Positions 39,042-64,000 of a DNA stretch of 64,000 bases are shown in pieces; positions within the stretch are counted from its first letter, which is position 1; every line of letters begins with the position of its first letter. The notes beneath the pieces were generated by a model. It saw only the letters and a program-made list of their open reading frames with translations, was not told the DNA's origin and ran no database searches. Source of the stretch: Brugia malayi (lineage: Eukaryota; Nematoda; Chromadorea; Rhabditida; Onchocercidae); assembly GCF_000002995.4 (NCBI RefSeq), contig NW_025062479.1, positions 212,501 to 276,500 of the forward strand, written 5' to 3'. The translations under genes were made by a program, and so were the position numbers.

Positions 39042-39400
39042 CTTATAATATTGATCATAATCGTGGTTAAAAATCGTCATTATAATTGCGATAACAATCA
39101 TAATTCCTAGGCATAGTTAAAGTCGCAGCTGCGATCCTAATCATAACATCAATCCTAATTATAATCATAATCACAATTATAGTTGTAATCCATAATCGTG
39201 ATCGTATCCGTAGCTATGGACGGTTACTTTCAAGATAGTACTTGCATTCAATGACCATAATCATAATTGCAATTAAAATCAATATCATAACGTAGCTGTA
39301 ATCGTAGTTATGAAAATTTTTGCTACTGTTACAGCTATAATTATGGTCACGGCTACAACAATGATTATAATTACCATAACAGTGGCAATTATGATTTCAT
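39042..39400. repeat. degenerate TAATCATAATC-type repeat field
   Basis: For about 350 bases the motif ATAATC/ATAATT, mixed with GTAGC/GTTATG variants, recurs dozens of times without a fixed phase. It looks like an eroded short-unit satellite. It lies immediately downstream of the FASN stop on the - strand, so it may be partly in that 3' UTR. Confidence 0.65.
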
Positions 39401-39410
39401 TACTTTCATA

Positions 39411-39424
39411 CACACACACACACA
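39411..39424. repeat. short CA microsatellite
   Basis: Seven CA units, just beyond the FASN stop codon (on the - strand, TG units within the 3' UTR). Confidence 0.8.
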
Positions 39425-39441
39425 TACCTTCTAATAATACA

Positions 39442-62532
<23,091 letters not shown>

Positions 62533-64000
62533 GATAGCAAAAGAACAGGAAAAGAAAACGGAAAGCAGCAAAGGAATAAGGTAATGTAAAGCTTAGGATG
62601 AAGTTTGCTGCTCCTCAGATCGCTTCAAACTGCAAAAAAAAAAAAAAAAAGGGAAGCATATCAGGAAAAATGGGATCACATATACAAATCGTTTGCACAA
62701 AGTTAACAGCATAAATGATCTTCCTATCTGTCAGCAGTACCTATGATACGACGTAGATAAAACTGCATATGTATAATCATCAGGGAATATGTGACGCAGT
62801 TATAAAATGATTCATTTCTCAATATAAATCTATAAATGGATATTCCGGAAAATAAACATTACTAGCTCCAGAATATCGCATCTTTCTAATTTATTAAATA
62901 ACAGCTTTCATTAACAGAGATAAATGTAATTATAGGAGTTTATAGAAATGCACTGCAGCAATTGCATCAATTTTAGTAATCCCAGAAATCGGTTCTCTTC
63001 CACCCACGACAATGTGTGATTTATTTTATGACGTTGAAATATTTCCGATATTTGCTTATACTTTCATCTTTTGTTGATATCCGAAATGGTATGAACGATC
63101 ACAATTTTTGATTGTTACCGATGGCTGTCATATAAAGAGAGACAAGGTAGAAAAAGCAGCTGATAATTAAATTAAACGTACAGAACAAAAGGAGCCGTTA
63201 TCATGCGTATTATTAACATTACTTCTTAGCATTCATTAACGATGCCTTCTTGTTTCATATCCGTTGGTAAATATGGTGACAGGAAGTAAGTACAAACAAC
63301 TTTAATGCTATGAACCTATGCTATGCTACTCAGTACGGAACATTTGGTCAGTGATGGACAATTCTCTTCCTGTGCTACATAAATGAGTAGGATAAGTCTC
63401 TCTTGGATATCAAAAACGAAAAAGGCAGGAAAGTTTGCATCACAGATATTCTTTTAATGTCATAAATTGAGTTCTTCAATCAGTTATTTCGATAAGCAAT
63501 TAACAGCAAAGAAAGGGTGGAAGAAATTTAGACGAAACTTGTTTATATAGTGATCGAAAAACAGATAGATGCAAGCAGGAAAAAAATGATAGTATCGATT
63601 GTCATATAATTTTTGTGTCTCTGAGTACCCAGAACAACGACCGCCTCCACTCCATACTTGAAATGAACACCATCCATCATTTTACCTTAGATTCCATTCA
63701 TTACCTTCTCCTCATTGTTTGCTTCAGAACAATCATTTTCATTGTTATATCCGGAATGACCATCCACCCTTACTAGCAGAGTTGGAGTGACCACTTCCAG
63801 CATTTACCCTCAAAAGTGTCCTCCTTCAGCAGCATCATTATCAATGAGGAGAATTAATCATCTGTCTCCTTACTGTCTTGCCCATATTTGTCCACCACTA
63901 CCATTTTTGAAGCTACTGTTACAATAACTTTAATCATGAATTATTGTTATTATTACTATTATTGTTATTATTATTACTTAATATTATCATTATTTAACAC
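62533..64000. other. 5' flank of FASN
   Basis: The first 100 bases are the 5' UTR. The rest is AT-rich sequence without supported exons and should include the promoter. The end of the window (about 63940-64000) is a degenerate ATT/TATTGTTATTA repeat. No promoter motif is distinctive enough to name. Confidence 0.55.
62630..62631 (-). promoter_or_regulatory. probable trans-splice acceptor of FASN
   Basis: On the - strand a long T run is followed by TGCAG, with AG at 62631-62630. That is about 98 bases upstream of the ATG at 62532. It has the form of a nematode spliced-leader or 5' UTR acceptor. No coding exon was found further upstream. Confidence 0.5.

Overview
This is a eukaryotic chromosome segment, almost certainly from a parasitic nematode and probably a filarial (clade III) worm. 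The evidence is clearly AT-rich DNA, short exons separated by introns of about 100-500 bases, 3' splice sites of the TTTCAG/TTTTAG type, several genes whose first ATG sits directly behind such an acceptor (as expected for spliced-leader trans-splicing), and proteins closest by eye to metazoan families. The genus cannot be fixed from the sequence alone. There are no prokaryotic genes, no CRISPR array, no recognisable tRNA or rRNA, and no intact transposon.

Six protein-coding genes were rebuilt exon by exon. In every case the joined coding length is a multiple of three. Five lie on the + strand: a PiT/SLC20 sodium-phosphate cotransporter (1364-6133, 10 exons, 510 aa); a ZIP13/SLC39A13-like zinc transporter (9470-12600, 9 exons, 366 aa); a MOB3-type Mob protein (13846-15335, 6 exons, about 215 aa); a C3G/RAPGEF1-type Rap guanine-nucleotide exchange factor (20026-30099, 22 exons, 1013 aa); and an MFSD12-type lysosomal transporter (31354-36229, 13 exons, 498 aa). 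The sixth, on the - strand and converging on MFSD12, is a complete animal-type fatty acid synthase (62532 down to 39442, 42 exons, 2677 aa) with the order KS-MAT-DH-pseudoMT-ER-KR-ACP-TE. It fills more than a third of the window.

The genes are not an obvious operon: gaps are 1.2-4.7 kb and the functions are unrelated (phosphate and zinc transport, NDR/Hippo-type scaffold, Rap signalling, lysosomal transport, lipid synthesis). Intergenic DNA is mostly unique AT-rich sequence with homopolymer T/A runs, small microsatellites, two short tandem duplications in the MFSD12-FASN gap and a degenerate TAATCA-type repeat field behind FASN.

The most unusual structures are a 110-base perfect inverted repeat (19416-19525 and 19745-19854) upstream of RAPGEF1, a decayed tandem copy of the acyl-carrier-protein exon inside the intron just before the real ACP exon of the fatty acid synthase, and an Asn/Ser-rich N-terminal extension of that enzyme encoded by an exon 4.2 kb away. 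I found no undescribed multi-gene system. This is mainly an ordinary, well-conserved gene region with a few structural oddities.
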